This document shows positions 22,130-22,192 of a stretch of 22,192 bases of DNA, one piece after another; position 1 is the first letter of the stretch, and every line of letters begins with the position of its first letter. A program made the position numbers and the translations under genes. The notes under the pieces are model-generated. The model was not told the DNA's origin, did no database searches, and saw nothing but the letters and a program-made list of their open reading frames with translations. Source of the stretch: LC029 sp036676475 (lineage in GTDB: Bacteria > Bacillota > Bacilli > Aneurinibacillales > RAOX-1); contig JAKFCU010000047.1 of NCBI GenBank assembly GCA_036676475.1, positions 1 through 22,192 of the forward strand, given 5' to 3'.

Positions 22130-22192
22130 TCTTCTTATTTACTTCGAATAGCTAATCCGCGTCGTTTTATCCCCTATGCTTTTATACTATAA

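Overview
The window looks like a chromosomal segment of a low-to-moderate GC endospore-former-type Firmicute (Bacillales). Evidence: strong AGGAGG-like ribosome binding sites with GTG and TTG starts, sigma-A promoters, a large Firmicute-type SRP RNA with a tRNA cluster, an HprK homologue, DUF1802 and DUF2339 proteins, a LysM-CAP secreted protein, a sporulation-kinase-like histidine kinase and a UvrX-type polymerase remnant. The species cannot be fixed from the sequence alone.

Layout. 1-1010 holds two broken genes: the SnoaL-like tail of a SigJ/ECF41 sigma factor and a frameshifted DUF4338 (DruA-like) fragment. 1020-5160 is a coherent leftward operon: an ArsR regulator with a Cys-X-Cys metalloid site, a MATE exporter and a fused glutathione synthetase (GshF), the last two overlapping by one base. 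Identical-type operators (ATCAA-N6-TTGAT) sit before arsR and again before the MATE gene. 5295-8820 carries a DUF2339 membrane protein, a lipoprotein and a KDPG aldolase, each with a visible terminator behind it. 9024-13753 has a decayed TPR gene, a GAF-PAS histidine kinase, a small ORF, a DUF1802 protein, a divergent stand-alone HPr kinase homologue and a LysM-CAP protein.

13862-14745 is an RNA block read leftward: SRP RNA, tRNA-Asn, tRNA-Ser, tRNA-Thr and an unusual tRNA-Ala(TGC). The tRNA-Ala has a 56-nt, 25-bp hairpin inserted between the anticodon arm and the T arm. All four imperfect positions of this hairpin are G-U pairs only in the tRNA-sense strand. 14746-19080 is an AT-rich, low-density region of intergenic repeats, gene fragments, two unrecognised small genes, a secreted fibronectin-III-like protein and a broken Y-family polymerase. 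19088-21777 is a stress/drug module: an NAD(P)H:quinone-type flavodoxin oxidoreductase divergent from a MarR regulator, with two matching dyads between them, followed by a TetL-like 14-TM exporter. The end of the window is repeat-rich intergenic DNA.

The two points most worth following up are the tRNA-Ala with an inserted hairpin and the ArsR-MATE-GshF operon, which would tie metalloid sensing to glutathione synthesis and export in a Bacillales-type background where bacillithiol is the usual thiol.
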